Source: UMGS687 sp964383665
GTDB lineage: Bacteria; Bacillota; Clostridia; Christensenellales; UBA1242
Direction: 5' to 3'
Length of the DNA: 64,000 bases
NCBI GenBank assembly: GCA_964383665.1
Contig: CAYLHO010000003.1
Location: forward strand, 62,001-126,000
Of this stretch, positions 51,285 through 59,835 are shown piece by piece (the stretch's first letter is position 1; every line of letters begins with the position of its first letter). Both the position numbers and the translations under genes were made by a program. The notes beneath the pieces are model-generated. The model had not been told where the DNA came from. It searched no databases and saw only the letters and a list, made by a program, of their open reading frames with translations.

Positions 51285-52763
51285 ATGGGAAATTATGGTC
51301 TATATGAAGATATTGCAAAAAGAACCGGAGGCGACATCTATGTTGGCGTTGTTGGGCCTGTTCGCTGCGGAAAATCCACGTTTATAACGCAGTTTATGCA
51401 AAATCTTGTTGTCCCAAACATCGAGGATAAAAACACAAAGCAAAGAACAATCGACGAGCTCCCTCAAAGCGCGGACGGGAAAACAATTATGACAACGCAA
51501 CCGCGTTTTGTTCCAAGCAAGGCGGCGGCAATTCGCCTTGACAACAAGGTTGACATGAACGTTCGAATGATTGATTGTGTTGGATATCTTATTGAAGGAG
51601 CGCTTGGTCACGAGGAAAATCAAAAGGAAAGACTTGTTAAAACACCTTGGTCCGACGAGGAGATGCCATTTGAAAAGGCGGCGGAACTTGGAACAAAAAA
51701 AGTTATCGACGAGCATTCAACAATTGGGATTGTTTTAACAACCGACGGAAGCATAACCGACATTCCACGAACAAGTTATGTTAAGGCGGAGGAAAGGGTT
51801 GTTAGCGAACTTGCCGCTCAAAACAAACCATTTGTTGTTGTTTTAAACACGAAATTACCGAAAGGCGACGAGGCAAAAAAACTTGCAAAATCGTTGGAAG
51901 CAAAATATGGAGTTCCGGTTTTGCCAATGGACGTTTTAAAACTCAATCAAAACAATATCGACGAGATTTTTGAAAAGATTTTGTTGGAATTTCCAATCAG
52001 GTCGCTTAAAGTTAAAATGCCAAAGTGGATGCAAGCGCTTTCGTTTAACAATCCAATCATTTCAAACGTTGTTGAAGAAGTTAAAAAATTTGGTGAAAAC
52101 GCAAACAAAATTGGGCAAATTGACAAAACAAATGTTGCGTTCCTTGAAAGCGAAGATTTCGAACCGGTTGTTGTTTCCTCAATTAAAATGGGCGAAGGGA
52201 AAGTATATTTTGAAGTAACGCCAAAACCAGGTTTGTTCTATCGTGTTTTATCGGAACAATGCAACATGGAAATTGCCGATGACTTCCATTTAATTTCATA
52301 TGTTAAACAACTTGCGCATGCAAAAACAGAATATGATAAAATTAAACTTGCGCTTGCCGATGTTAAAGAAAATGGATATGGCGTTGTTATGCCAAACGTT
52401 GAGGATATGAAACTTGAGGACCCGGAAATTGTTAAGCAAGGAAACAAGTTTGGCGTTAAGCTTAAAGCGTCCGCACCAAGTTTGCATATCATGAGCGTCG
52501 ACATTGAAACTGAAGTTAATCCAATTGTTGGGTCGCAAGCCCAAAGCGAAGAAATGGTTAAATATATGATGAGTGAATTTGAACAAAACCCACAAGCAAT
52601 TTGGGAAACAAACATGTTTGGAAAGAGTTTGAGTTCTCTTGTTAAGGAAGGCATCGATTCAAAAATTACTCTTATGCCTGTTGAGGCGCAAAGAAAAATG
52701 AGAAAAACTCTTGGAAGAATTATTAACGAAGGAAAAGGCGGAATAATTTGCATTTTATTATAA
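51285..52763 (+). CDS. spoIVA: Stage IV sporulation protein A
   Basis: The 492-aa ATPase polymerises on the forespore to form the coat basement layer. It begins GNYGLYEDIAKRTGGDIY and has Walker A GPVRCGKST near residue 24, the RMIDCVGY strand, and the characteristic C-terminal GGIICILL. Length equals the Bacillus protein. ATG 51285 is chosen because GGAGG lies 8 nt upstream and it gives the family N-terminus. Its presence is the clearest sign of an endospore programme. Confidence 0.97.
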   Translation: MGNYGLYEDIAKRTGGDIYVGVVGPVRCGKSTFITQFMQNLVVPNIEDKNTKQRTIDELPQSADGKTIMTTQPRFVPSKAAAIRLDNKVDMNVRMIDCVGYLIEGALGHEENQKERLVKTPWSDEEMPFEKAAELGTKKVIDEHSTIGIVLTTDGSITDIPRTSYVKAEERVVSELAAQNKPFVVVLNTKLPKGDEAKKLAKSLEAKYGVPVLPMDVLKLNQNNIDEIFEKILLEFPIRSLKVKMPKWMQALSFNNPIISNVVEEVKKFGENANKIGQIDKTNVAFLESEDFEPVVVSSIKMGEGKVYFEVTPKPGLFYRVLSEQCNMEIADDFHLISYVKQLAHAKTEYDKIKLALADVKENGYGVVMPNVEDMKLEDPEIVKQGNKFGVKLKASAPSLHIMSVDIETEVNPIVGSQAQSEEMVKYMMSEFEQNPQAIWETNMFGKSLSSLVKEGIDSKITLMPVEAQRKMRKTLGRIINEGKGGIICILL

Positions 52764-52773
52764 AAAAATAAAT

Positions 52774-52801
52774 AAAAAACGGGAATTTCCCGTTTTTTTT
52801 G
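52774..52801 (+). terminator. spoIVA terminator
   Basis: AAAAAACGGGAA / TTTCCCGTTTTTT stem followed by T-run. Confidence 0.85.
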
Positions 52802-52872
52802 TTGAATTTAATTAAATTAATTAAAAAAAGATTTAAATAATTATTTGTTTTATTGGCAATAATTATTTTGTT

Positions 52873-53571
52873 ATGCCAGATTATGTTAAAGTTTTATTAA
52901 ATTCAATCTACAGTTTCGCAGCTATGTTTGTTGTTGCAAAAATGTTGGGCAAAAAACAAATTGCGCAATTAAGTTTCACCGATTATGTTATTGGAATTTC
53001 AATTGGTTCAATTGCGGCGGAATGGTCAACCGATGTTGAACAACCATGGTATTATTATGTTGTTGCAATTTCAGTTTATTTTTTAATCAGTTATTTAATA
53101 ACTCTTTTGGAGCGGACAACGCTTCCTCTCAAGCGCTTTTTAAGAGGTAAACCAATAATAATTATCGACAACGGGAAAATCAACTATAAAAACCTTAAAA
53201 AGTCGAAACTTGACGTTAACGATGTTATTGGGCTTTGTCGTGAAAAGGGATTTTTCAACTTAAACGATGTTGCATTTGCAATTTTTGAAACGAATGGAAG
53301 TTTAAGTGTTTTGCCCGTTGGGAATCAAACCCCAACTGTTGTTAGCGATTTTGGAATTGACGGCGAAAAGGCAAGCCTTCAAAAATTTGTTATAAATGAC
53401 GGGAAAATTGACGAAAATTATCTAAAAATTCTTGGAAAAGACGAAAAATGGCTTTTTAAAAATTTAAAAATTAATAATAAAAAAGAATTAAAAAACATTT
53501 TAGTTGCTTTTTACGACGAAAAAACAAAAAATTTTGATGTTCATTATAAAAAAGCGCGAAAGAAAAGTTAA
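52873..53571 (+). CDS. DUF421 (YetF-like) membrane protein
   Basis: The 232-aa protein has helices at about 9-27, 33-50 and 58-78, then a cytoplasmic domain with KPIIIIDNGKINYKNLKKSKLDVNDVIGLCREKG and FAIFETNGSLSVLP, the standard DUF421 pattern of YetF/YkjA/YrbG proteins. Some are spore-associated. No Shine-Dalgarno precedes the ATG and no clean promoter was found, so the start is less certain. Confidence 0.88.
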   Translation: MPDYVKVLLNSIYSFAAMFVVAKMLGKKQIAQLSFTDYVIGISIGSIAAEWSTDVEQPWYYYVVAISVYFLISYLITLLERTTLPLKRFLRGKPIIIIDNGKINYKNLKKSKLDVNDVIGLCREKGFFNLNDVAFAIFETNGSLSVLPVGNQTPTVVSDFGIDGEKASLQKFVINDGKIDENYLKILGKDEKWLFKNLKINNKKELKNILVAFYDEKTKNFDVHYKKARKKS

Positions 53572-53585
53572 TTTGGCTTTTGTTG

Positions 53586-53614
53586 TTGCAAAACAAATTT
53601 CAAAATGTTAAAAT
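53586..53614 (+). promoter_or_regulatory. Promoter giving a leaderless walJ mRNA
   Basis: TTGCAA (53586-53591), 17-bp spacer, TAAAAT (53609-53614), then 7 nt to the GTG at 53622. Confidence 0.7.
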
Positions 53615-53621
53615 ACTTTCC

Positions 53622-54410
53622 GTGAGAATAATTAATCTTTCTTCCGGAAGCGACGGAAATTTAACTTATGTTGAAAGTGCGTCAACAAAAATTCTTGTTG
53701 ATGCGGGTCTTTCATGCAAAGAGATTGAACTTCGACTTTCTCTTCTTGGAGTTAAGGGGAACGAGGTTTCCGGAATAATTGTTTCTCATGAACATAGCGA
53801 CCACATTAAAGGAATTGATGTTTTTGCAACAAAATTTGGGACAAAAGTTTTTGCGCACGAGGACGAATGGGGCGCGCTTTCAAATAAACTTAAAAAACTT
53901 CCTCAAGCCCAAAAACGATCGTTCACGGCTGCGCCTTTTGAAATTGGCGACCTAACAATTTCTGCATTTAAAGTTCCGCACGACAGCGTGTGTTGCGTTG
54001 GCTTTAACATTGAAAATTGCGGGCGACATGTTTCAATTTGCACCGACCTTGGCGCAATTTCCGATTCAATCTTGCAAAACATTTATGGAAGCGAACTTGT
54101 TTTTCTTGAAGCGAACCACGACATTCAAATGCTTCAAAACAACATTAACTACAGCGCAAGTTTAAAGCAAAGGATTCTTTCCTCGCGAGGGCATCTTTCA
54201 AACATTGCAAGTGCAAACGCAATTTCAAAACTTGCAAAGCACGGCACTCGACGGGTTGTTCTTTCCCACCTTTCAAAGGAAAATAACAATCCCGTTTTAG
54301 CAATTGAAACGGTTAAATCCATTTTGGAAAGCCAAGGGACAATTGTTGGCGAGCAAATTAACATTGATGTTGCATCAACATTGCCCGGAAAGATCTATAA
54401 AATTTCGTAA
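53622..54410 (+). CDS. walJ: MBL-fold metallohydrolase WalJ (YycJ)
   Basis: The 262-aa metallo-beta-lactamase-fold protein begins (V)RIINLSSGSDGNLTYVES, the WalJ/YycJ signature, then ILVDAGLS, IIVSHEHSDHIKG (HxHxDH) near residue 57, and GHLSN and RRVVLSHLSKENN later. WalJ is linked to wall homeostasis and DNA replication coordination; walK and walR are not here. GTG 53622 is chosen over upstream TTG starts because it gives the family N-terminus and the promoter ends 7 nt before it. Confidence 0.9.
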   Translation: MRIINLSSGSDGNLTYVESASTKILVDAGLSCKEIELRLSLLGVKGNEVSGIIVSHEHSDHIKGIDVFATKFGTKVFAHEDEWGALSNKLKKLPQAQKRSFTAAPFEIGDLTISAFKVPHDSVCCVGFNIENCGRHVSICTDLGAISDSILQNIYGSELVFLEANHDIQMLQNNINYSASLKQRILSSRGHLSNIASANAISKLAKHGTRRVVLSHLSKENNNPVLAIETVKSILESQGTIVGEQINIDVASTLPGKIYKIS

Positions 54411-54417
54411 ATAATGT

Positions 54418-54446
54418 TTGATTTGCAAAAACAAGTGTGATATAAT
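54418..54446 (+). promoter_or_regulatory. tig promoter
   Basis: TTGATT, 17-bp spacer, TATAAT, followed by AAGGAG before the tig ATG. Confidence 0.75.
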
Positions 54447-54477
54447 TGGCGCGTAATATATATTTAAGGAGAAAATT

Positions 54478-55761
54478 ATGAGTTACAACATTAGATCAAA
54501 AGAAAACAATAAGCTGGAAGTTGAGATCAAAATTTCCCAAGAAAAATGGGAAGAAAGCATTGAAAAATCCTATGAGGAAACAAAAGGAAAATATTCCGTT
54601 CAAGGGTTCAGAAAAGGAAAAGCACCAAGAAAAGTTATTGAAAAACAATATGGCGAAGGTGTTTTCTTCGACTATGCCTTGGAAATTGCATTTGCCGATG
54701 AATATAATGCATTCCTCGATGCAAACTTGGACATTGAACCTCTTTCACAACCAGATGTCAAAATTGAAAAGTTTGAGAAAGAAGGAATTGTCATGGTTGC
54801 AACTGCACCTCTTATGCCAGAAGTAAAACTTGGCGCATACACAGGCTTAACAGTTGAAAGAGGAAAAGAAAAAGTTAAAAAATCGGAAGTTGAAGAAGAA
54901 CTTAAGAAAATTGCAGAACGTCAAGCAAGATTTGTTGAATCAACCGACGAAGCAAAACTTGGTGATTTTGCAACAATCGACTTTATTGGAAGCGTTGATG
55001 GCCAAATTTTTGATGGAGGAAGCGCTCAAGGCTATCGTCTTGAACTTGGTTCACACAGTTTCATCGACACTTTCGAGGACCAAATTGTTGGAATGAAAGT
55101 TGGCGACGAAAAAGACGTTAATGTAACATTCCCAGAAAACTATCATGAAAAATCTCTTGCTGGGAAACCTGCTGTTTTCAAAGTTACAGTTCAAAAACTT
55201 GAAAAGAAAGAAATTCCAGAAATCAACGACGAATTTGCTGCAAATGTTAGCGAATTTGAAAATCTTGAAGATTATAAAAAAGACATCGAAAAACGTCTTA
55301 AAGAAAAACTTGAAAAAGATAAGGACAGAAAAGTTGAAAACGATTTAATCGACCAAGTTGTTAAGGGAAGCGAAGTTGAAATTCCTGAAATTTTGATTGA
55401 ACGTCAACTCGACATTTTCATTAAAGACCTTGAAATGCGTCTTTCCTATCAAGGAATCAAACTTGACGAATATTTGGAATATGTTGGTTCAAACATCGAA
55501 GATTTAAGAAAAGAACGCGCAGACCAAGCAAAAGAAACTGTTAAAACGCGTCTTGTTTTGGAAGCTCTTGTTAAGAAAGAAAACATGATTGTTAGCGAAG
55601 CAGAACTTGACAAAGTTTTAGCTGAAACCGCTGAAAAATATAAAAAGAGCGTTGAAGATTATAAGAAATCTTTGGACGACAGAACAATTGCATACTATCA
55701 AAACGACATTTTAATGGAAAAACTCTTAAATTTCTTAAAAACGAACAACAATATAATCTGA
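54478..55761 (+). CDS. tig: Trigger factor
   Basis: The 427-aa ribosome-bound chaperone has the ribosome-binding loop GFRKGKAPRKVIE near residues 41-54, the FKBP-type PPIase domain (GDFATIDFIGSVDGQIFDGGSAQGY) at about 160-245, and a helical C-terminal cradle. It heads the tig-clpP-clpX group in the usual order. Confidence 0.97.
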   Translation: MSYNIRSKENNKLEVEIKISQEKWEESIEKSYEETKGKYSVQGFRKGKAPRKVIEKQYGEGVFFDYALEIAFADEYNAFLDANLDIEPLSQPDVKIEKFEKEGIVMVATAPLMPEVKLGAYTGLTVERGKEKVKKSEVEEELKKIAERQARFVESTDEAKLGDFATIDFIGSVDGQIFDGGSAQGYRLELGSHSFIDTFEDQIVGMKVGDEKDVNVTFPENYHEKSLAGKPAVFKVTVQKLEKKEIPEINDEFAANVSEFENLEDYKKDIEKRLKEKLEKDKDRKVENDLIDQVVKGSEVEIPEILIERQLDIFIKDLEMRLSYQGIKLDEYLEYVGSNIEDLRKERADQAKETVKTRLVLEALVKKENMIVSEAELDKVLAETAEKYKKSVEDYKKSLDDRTIAYYQNDILMEKLLNFLKTNNNII

Positions 55762-55795
55762 TTTTTAGGAACAAAATATAACAGAGGTGTAAAAA

Positions 55796-56386
55796 ATGTT
55801 AATTCCAATGGTTGTTGACCAAACTGCGAACGGAGAACGTTCCTACGACATATATTCTCGTCTTCTTGAAGACAGAATAATTTTCTTGACGGGCGAAATT
55901 AACGATGCTGTTGCAAACAACGTTGTTGCGCAACTTATCTATTTGGAAGGGAAAAACCCGGACAAAGATATTTGTTTATACATCAATAGCCCGGGTGGAA
56001 GCGTTTCGGCGGGAATGGCAATTTACGACACAATGAACTACATTCGCTGTGATGTTTCAACAATTTGTATTGGACTTGCGGCTTCAATGGGGGCGTTCCT
56101 TCTTTCAAGCGGAACGAAAGGAAAGCGCTTTGCTCTTCCAAATTCGGAAATTATGATCCACCAACCTCTTGGCGGGGCGCAGGGGCAAGCAAGCGACATT
56201 GAAATTCAAGCAAAACAAATTCAAAAAATTAAAGCGAAAATCAATAATATCCTTTCCGAACAAACCGGGAAACCTCTTTCACAAGTTGAAAAAGACACCG
56301 ATCGCGATTACTATATGAGCGCATATGAAGCAAAAGAATATGGGCTTGTCGACAAAGTTATTGAAAAACGACAAAAGAAAGACTAA
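55796..56386 (+). CDS. clpP: ATP-dependent Clp protease proteolytic subunit
   Basis: The 196-aa serine protease has the N-terminal IPMVVDQTANGERSYDIYSRLL, SPGGSVSAG, catalytic Ser in GLAASMGAFLL near residue 97 and catalytic His in MIHQPLGG near 122, with the Asp in the DRDYYMSA region. AGAGG precedes the ATG. It associates with ClpX, encoded next. Confidence 0.98.
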   Translation: MLIPMVVDQTANGERSYDIYSRLLEDRIIFLTGEINDAVANNVVAQLIYLEGKNPDKDICLYINSPGGSVSAGMAIYDTMNYIRCDVSTICIGLAASMGAFLLSSGTKGKRFALPNSEIMIHQPLGGAQGQASDIEIQAKQIQKIKAKINNILSEQTGKPLSQVEKDTDRDYYMSAYEAKEYGLVDKVIEKRQKKD

Positions 56387-56423
56387 ACTTGAGGGGTTAA
56401 AAAAATTTTTTTGGCGATATAAT

Positions 56424-57689
56424 ATGGATAATATGGAAAACAAAACTTATAAATGTTCTTTCTGTGATAAGCCAGAAGGCTCTTCAAGGCGCTTAATTGG
56501 GAATCCGGAAGGAGAATGCTTTATTTGCGAGGAGTGTGTTTCTCTTTGCAAAGACCTTATTGGAGGGAAAACAAAAAAAGAGAGCAAAGAACTTAAATTG
56601 CTTTCACCTCGTGAAATCAAAGAAAAACTTGACGAATATATAATTGGGCAAGACGAAGCGAAAAAAGCGCTTGCAGTTGCGGTTTACAATCATTATAAGA
56701 GAATAAATTATAATCTTGTTCACGCTGGCGACCATAAAGGGCAGCCAGACGAAATTGAACTTGAGAAAAGCAATATTTTAATGATTGGGCCAACCGGCTG
56801 TGGGAAAACGCTTTTGGCAAAAACCCTTGCGAAAATTTTGAATGTTCCGTTTGCATCGTGCGATGCAACAACACTAACCGAAGCGGGATATGTTGGCGAC
56901 GACGTTGAAAACATTTTGCTTAAGTTAATTCAAAACGCAAACTACGACATTGCCCAAGCGGAACGCGGGATAATTTACGTTGACGAAATCGACAAACTTG
57001 CAAAGAAAAGTCAAAATGTTTCAATAACTCGCGATGTTTCAGGCGAAGGGGTTCAACAAGCGCTTTTAAAAATTGTTGAATCAACAATTGCTTCCGTTCC
57101 TCCTCAAGGCGGAAGAAAGCACCCTCAACAGGAAATGATTCAAATTGACACAACAAACATTCTTTTCATTTGCGGAGGAGCGTTTGTTGGGCTTGATAAG
57201 ATTATTGAGGGCAGACTTAACAGTTCAAGTTTGGGATTTAACGCAGATGTTAAATCAAAAGTTGAAAAAGAAAAAATTAACATTTTCAAACAGGTTCAGC
57301 CAGGCGATTTGATTAAATTTGGAATCATTCCAGAATTTGTTGGGAGACTTCCCGTTTTTGTTAGCCTTGATGATCTTGATGAAAACGCATTTGTTCGAAT
57401 TTTAACCGAACCTAAAAATGCACTTGTTAAACAATATGTTAAGCTCTTTAACATGGACAACATTGAACTTTGCATAACTCCCGATGCTGCGCTTGCAGTT
57501 GCAAAAAAAGCAAAGGAACTTAAAACTGGTGCGCGCGGGTTGAGAGCAATAATTGAAGAGGCAATGCAAGACGTAATGTTTTTTGCTCCGGGAAATAATG
57601 TTCAAAAAATTGTTATAACAAAAGAGGTTATTGAGAAAAAAGAAAAGCCACAAGTTGTTTATAACGAAAAGAAAGAAGAAACAGCTTAA
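56424..57689 (+). CDS. clpX: Clp protease ATP-binding subunit ClpX
   Basis: The 421-aa AAA+ unfoldase starts with a zinc domain (CSFCDKPEG ... CFICEECVSLC), Walker A GPTGCGKT near residue 123, VDEIDK and the pore-loop and sensor region (GARGLRAIIEE). A TATAAT ends directly at ATG 56424; a second in-frame ATG at 56433 would be 9 nt past it, and neither has a Shine-Dalgarno. Readings that begin further upstream would run inside clpP out of its frame and are rejected. The start may be 56433. Confidence 0.95.
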   Translation: MDNMENKTYKCSFCDKPEGSSRRLIGNPEGECFICEECVSLCKDLIGGKTKKESKELKLLSPREIKEKLDEYIIGQDEAKKALAVAVYNHYKRINYNLVHAGDHKGQPDEIELEKSNILMIGPTGCGKTLLAKTLAKILNVPFASCDATTLTEAGYVGDDVENILLKLIQNANYDIAQAERGIIYVDEIDKLAKKSQNVSITRDVSGEGVQQALLKIVESTIASVPPQGGRKHPQQEMIQIDTTNILFICGGAFVGLDKIIEGRLNSSSLGFNADVKSKVEKEKINIFKQVQPGDLIKFGIIPEFVGRLPVFVSLDDLDENAFVRILTEPKNALVKQYVKLFNMDNIELCITPDAALAVAKKAKELKTGARGLRAIIEEAMQDVMFFAPGNNVQKIVITKEVIEKKEKPQVVYNEKKEETA

Positions 57690-57714
57690 AATCTCTCGTT
57701 TGAGAGATTTTTTT
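57688..57714 (+). terminator. clpX terminator
   Basis: AAATCTCTC / GAGAGATTT stem, GTTT loop, T-run. Confidence 0.8.
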
Positions 57715-57720
57715 ATAACA

Positions 57721-57748
57721 AAAAAACACGGGTCTGCCCGTGTTTTTT
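57721..57748. terminator. Bidirectional terminator between clpX and rplL
   Basis: AAAAAACACGGG / CCCGTGTTTTTT perfect 12-bp stem, TCTG loop. Confidence 0.85.
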
Positions 57749-57783
57749 ATCTCACACAAAATTATTTATAACTCTTAACTAAA

Positions 57784-58158
57784 TTACTTTAATTCAACTG
57801 TTGCGCCAGCTTCTTTAAGTTTTGCTTCCATTTCTTTTGCTTCAGCAGTTGGAACATTTTCTTTAAGAACAGATGGAGCGTTGTCAACCAAAGCTTTTGC
57901 TTCGGAAAGGCCAAGGCCTGTTATTTCTCTTGCGATTTTGATAACTGCAATTTTGTTTGCTCCTGCTTCTTTAAGGCAAACGTTGAATTCTGTTTTTTCT
58001 TCAGCAGCAGCTGCTCCTGCAGCTGGAGCTGCGCCAGCAACTGCAAATGTTGCAGCAGCGCTAACGCCAAATTCTTCTTCTAATTTTTTAACAAGGTCGT
58101 TAAGTTCAACAACTGTTAATGTTTTGATTTCTTCAATAAATTTATTTAAATCTGCCAT
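57784..58158 (-). CDS. rplL: 50S ribosomal protein L7/L12
   Basis: The 124-aa stalk protein has the N-terminal dimerisation helices (LNKFIEEIKTLTVVELNDLVKKLEEEFG), an Ala/Gly hinge, and the C-terminal domain (GANKIAVIKIAREITGLGLSEAKALVDNAP). It follows rplJ by 40 nt and ends in a terminator; rpoB does not follow. Confidence 0.98.
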   Translation of the reverse strand: MADLNKFIEEIKTLTVVELNDLVKKLEEEFGVSAAATFAVAGAAPAAGAAAAEEKTEFNVCLKEAGANKIAVIKIAREITGLGLSEAKALVDNAPSVLKENVPTAEAKEMEAKLKEAGATVELK

Positions 58159-58198
58159 TTTAATTTCTCCTAATTTTAAAATTATTTTTCCCTAAAAC

Positions 58199-58687
58199 TT
58201 AAGCGTTTTTCTTTGCAATTTCATTAACTGCAACAGCCAAAGAACGCATTGGGTTTTGGAAAATGAACAAAAGTTTTCCAATAAGTTCGTCTCTTGATGG
58301 GATTTTAGCAAGAGTTTTAACCTCATCGGAAGATATAAACTGACCATTTAAAAGACCGCATTTGATTTCAAGTTTTTGACTTTTTTCAAAAGTGTCAGCG
58401 CAAATTTTTGCAGCCGAAACTTCATCGCTATAGCCAAAAGCAAGAGCGCTTGTTCCTTGAAGATATTCGTCAAGTCCGGTTATTCCAAGTTCGTTAAGCG
58501 CGCGAAGAACAAGTCGGTTTTTATAAACTTTATAGTCAGCATTGTTCTTTCTGAAAGCACTTCTCATTGCTGTGTCTTCTTCAACGGTCATTCCGCGATA
58601 GTCAACAAAAACAACGGATTTTGCTTTTGAAAGTTTGTCTTTAATTTCGCTAACAAGTTCTTTCTTAGCTTCTAAATTAGCACTCAC
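58199..58687 (-). CDS. rplJ: 50S ribosomal protein L10
   Basis: The 162-aa L10 anchors the L7/L12 stalk: AKSVVFVDYRGMTVEEDTAMR, YKVYKNRLVLRAL, GTSALAFGYSD, and a C-terminal helix binding L7/L12. The start is GTG at 58687, with AAGGAGAG about 10 nt upstream. The leader is an L10 autoregulatory RNA. Confidence 0.97.
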   Translation of the reverse strand: MSANLEAKKELVSEIKDKLSKAKSVVFVDYRGMTVEEDTAMRSAFRKNNADYKVYKNRLVLRALNELGITGLDEYLQGTSALAFGYSDEVSAAKICADTFEKSQKLEIKCGLLNGQFISSDEVKTLAKIPSRDELIGKLLFIFQNPMRSLAVAVNEIAKKNA

Positions 58688-58730
58688 TTTGTTTATCTCT
58701 CCTTTTAATTAAATTTTGTGTGAACAAACA

Positions 58731-58769
58731 AAATAAAACCTCTCATGCCCAAAGCGAAAGCACAAGAGG
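58731..58769 (-). terminator. Attenuator hairpin of the rplJ leader
   Basis: On the minus strand CCTCTTGTGC and GCATGAGAGG pair and TTTTATTTT follows: an intrinsic terminator between the L10 leader and rplJ, so control can be by premature termination. Confidence 0.75.
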
Positions 58770-58855
58770 AAAGGATTTCTTCTTAACTTCACCTCGGCAA
58801 GCACTTTCGTTTACGGGAACCCCCACTTGCTGTCTTCGGACAAAGGAATATTTAA
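58770..58855 (-). ncRNA. Ribosomal protein L10 leader
   Basis: On the minus strand the leader contains CCGAAGACAGCAAG and CTTGCCGAGGT, the conserved L10-binding bulge of the L10 leader family, with GCAAG/CTTGC pairing. L10(L7/L12) binding here represses the operon. Confidence 0.85.
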
Positions 58856-58867
58856 TTTGCGAAAGTA

Positions 58868-58896
58868 TTTATATCACATAAAAACTTTATTGTCAA
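58868..58896 (-). promoter_or_regulatory. rplJ-rplL promoter
   Basis: Minus strand TTGACA, 17-bp spacer, TATAAA; the -10 lies about 180 nt upstream of the rplJ start. Confidence 0.85.
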
Positions 58897-58964
58897 CGCT
58901 TTTTTAACATTTTTTAATTTGACATTAAAATTAAAGTTGAGTATTATAATTTTTGGAGATACAT

Positions 58965-59330
58965 ATGAAATTTTTTGATAAATTTTTGAAAGCAATTGGC
59001 TTTGAAGATGAAAACGAAAAAGTTGAAGAGAAAAAAATTCAATCGGGCGAGGAGAAAGAGAAGAAAAGAGAGAAAAAACAAGAACTTCCTTCCGCAAAGT
59101 TTAATCTTAAAGAAATTAAAAACGAGCCAGAGGCATATTTCCCAGAAACTCAAGAGGAAATTGAAGATGTTGTTCGCTATTTTATTAAAGGGGATGATGT
59201 TTACGTTGATCTTTCAAAATTTAGCGATGACGACCGCACCCATGCGCTCGATTTCTTTTCGGGAGCAGCATTTGCCCTTGGCGGTCAAGTTAAAAAAACA
59301 GGAGAATCGGTTTATCTGTTAAAACATTAA
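58965..59330 (+). CDS. sepF: Cell division protein SepF
   Basis: The 121-aa protein has a short N-terminal amphipathic membrane-targeting helix (MKFFDKFLKAIGFEDE), an acidic/basic linker and the SepF core (DDVYVDLSKFSDDDRTHALDFFSGAAFALGG). It ties FtsZ to the membrane. ATG 58965 has GGAG 7 nt upstream. yggT, ylmH and divIVA, usual neighbours, are absent; lspA follows by 1 nt. Confidence 0.9.
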   Translation: MKFFDKFLKAIGFEDENEKVEEKKIQSGEEKEKKREKKQELPSAKFNLKEIKNEPEAYFPETQEEIEDVVRYFIKGDDVYVDLSKFSDDDRTHALDFFSGAAFALGGQVKKTGESVYLLKH

Positions 59331-59331
59331 T

Positions 59332-59835
59332 ATGAAATTTGAAAGAAAGAAAATTATTAATTTGCTTGTTGGCGCGCTTGTTTTGCTTGCGTGCGTTATT
59401 GTTGACTTAATTGCAAAAAAATTCACGTTTGGAATTGATCAAGACGCAATCCCGGGCTTTTTCAAGTTTTTCTACACGCAGAACACTGGGGCGGCATGGA
59501 GCATGTTTTCGGGAAGCACAATTGCTCTTATTGTTGTTTCTGTTTTAATCATAATTTTAATTTTTGTTTATGGAATTTTTTCAAAGTCGAAAAACCCGCT
59601 GTTCTATGTTTCGCTTGGCTTGATTGTTGGCGGAGCATTTGGGAATTTGATTGACAGAATCTTTTTAGGATATGTTAGGGATTTTATTAAACTTGAATTT
59701 ATGGATTTCCCAATTTTTAACACAGCCGATTGTTTTCTAACAGTTGGGGTTGTTTGCTTGGTTGTTTTCTATCTTGTTGAACTTATTAAAGAACGGAAAG
59801 CAAAGAAAAATCAAGGAGGGAAGAATGGAATTTGA
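59332..59835 (+). CDS. lspA: Lipoprotein signal peptidase
   Basis: The 167-aa membrane aspartic protease has four helices and the motifs NTGAAWSMFSG, GGAFGNLIDRI (first catalytic Asp) and FNTADCFLTVG (second). It matures the several lipoproteins in this window. No Shine-Dalgarno is present; it starts 1 nt after sepF and overlaps rluD by 11 nt, so it depends on coupling. Confidence 0.97.
   Translation: MKFERKKIINLLVGALVLLACVIVDLIAKKFTFGIDQDAIPGFFKFFYTQNTGAAWSMFSGSTIALIVVSVLIIILIFVYGIFSKSKNPLFYVSLGLIVGGAFGNLIDRIFLGYVRDFIKLEFMDFPIFNTADCFLTVGVVCLVVFYLVELIKERKAKKNQGGKNGI

Noticed and set aside
53580..53621. Upstream TTG start for walJ
   Set aside because: It would place 14 extra residues over the promoter; the GTG at 53622 gives the family N-terminus.
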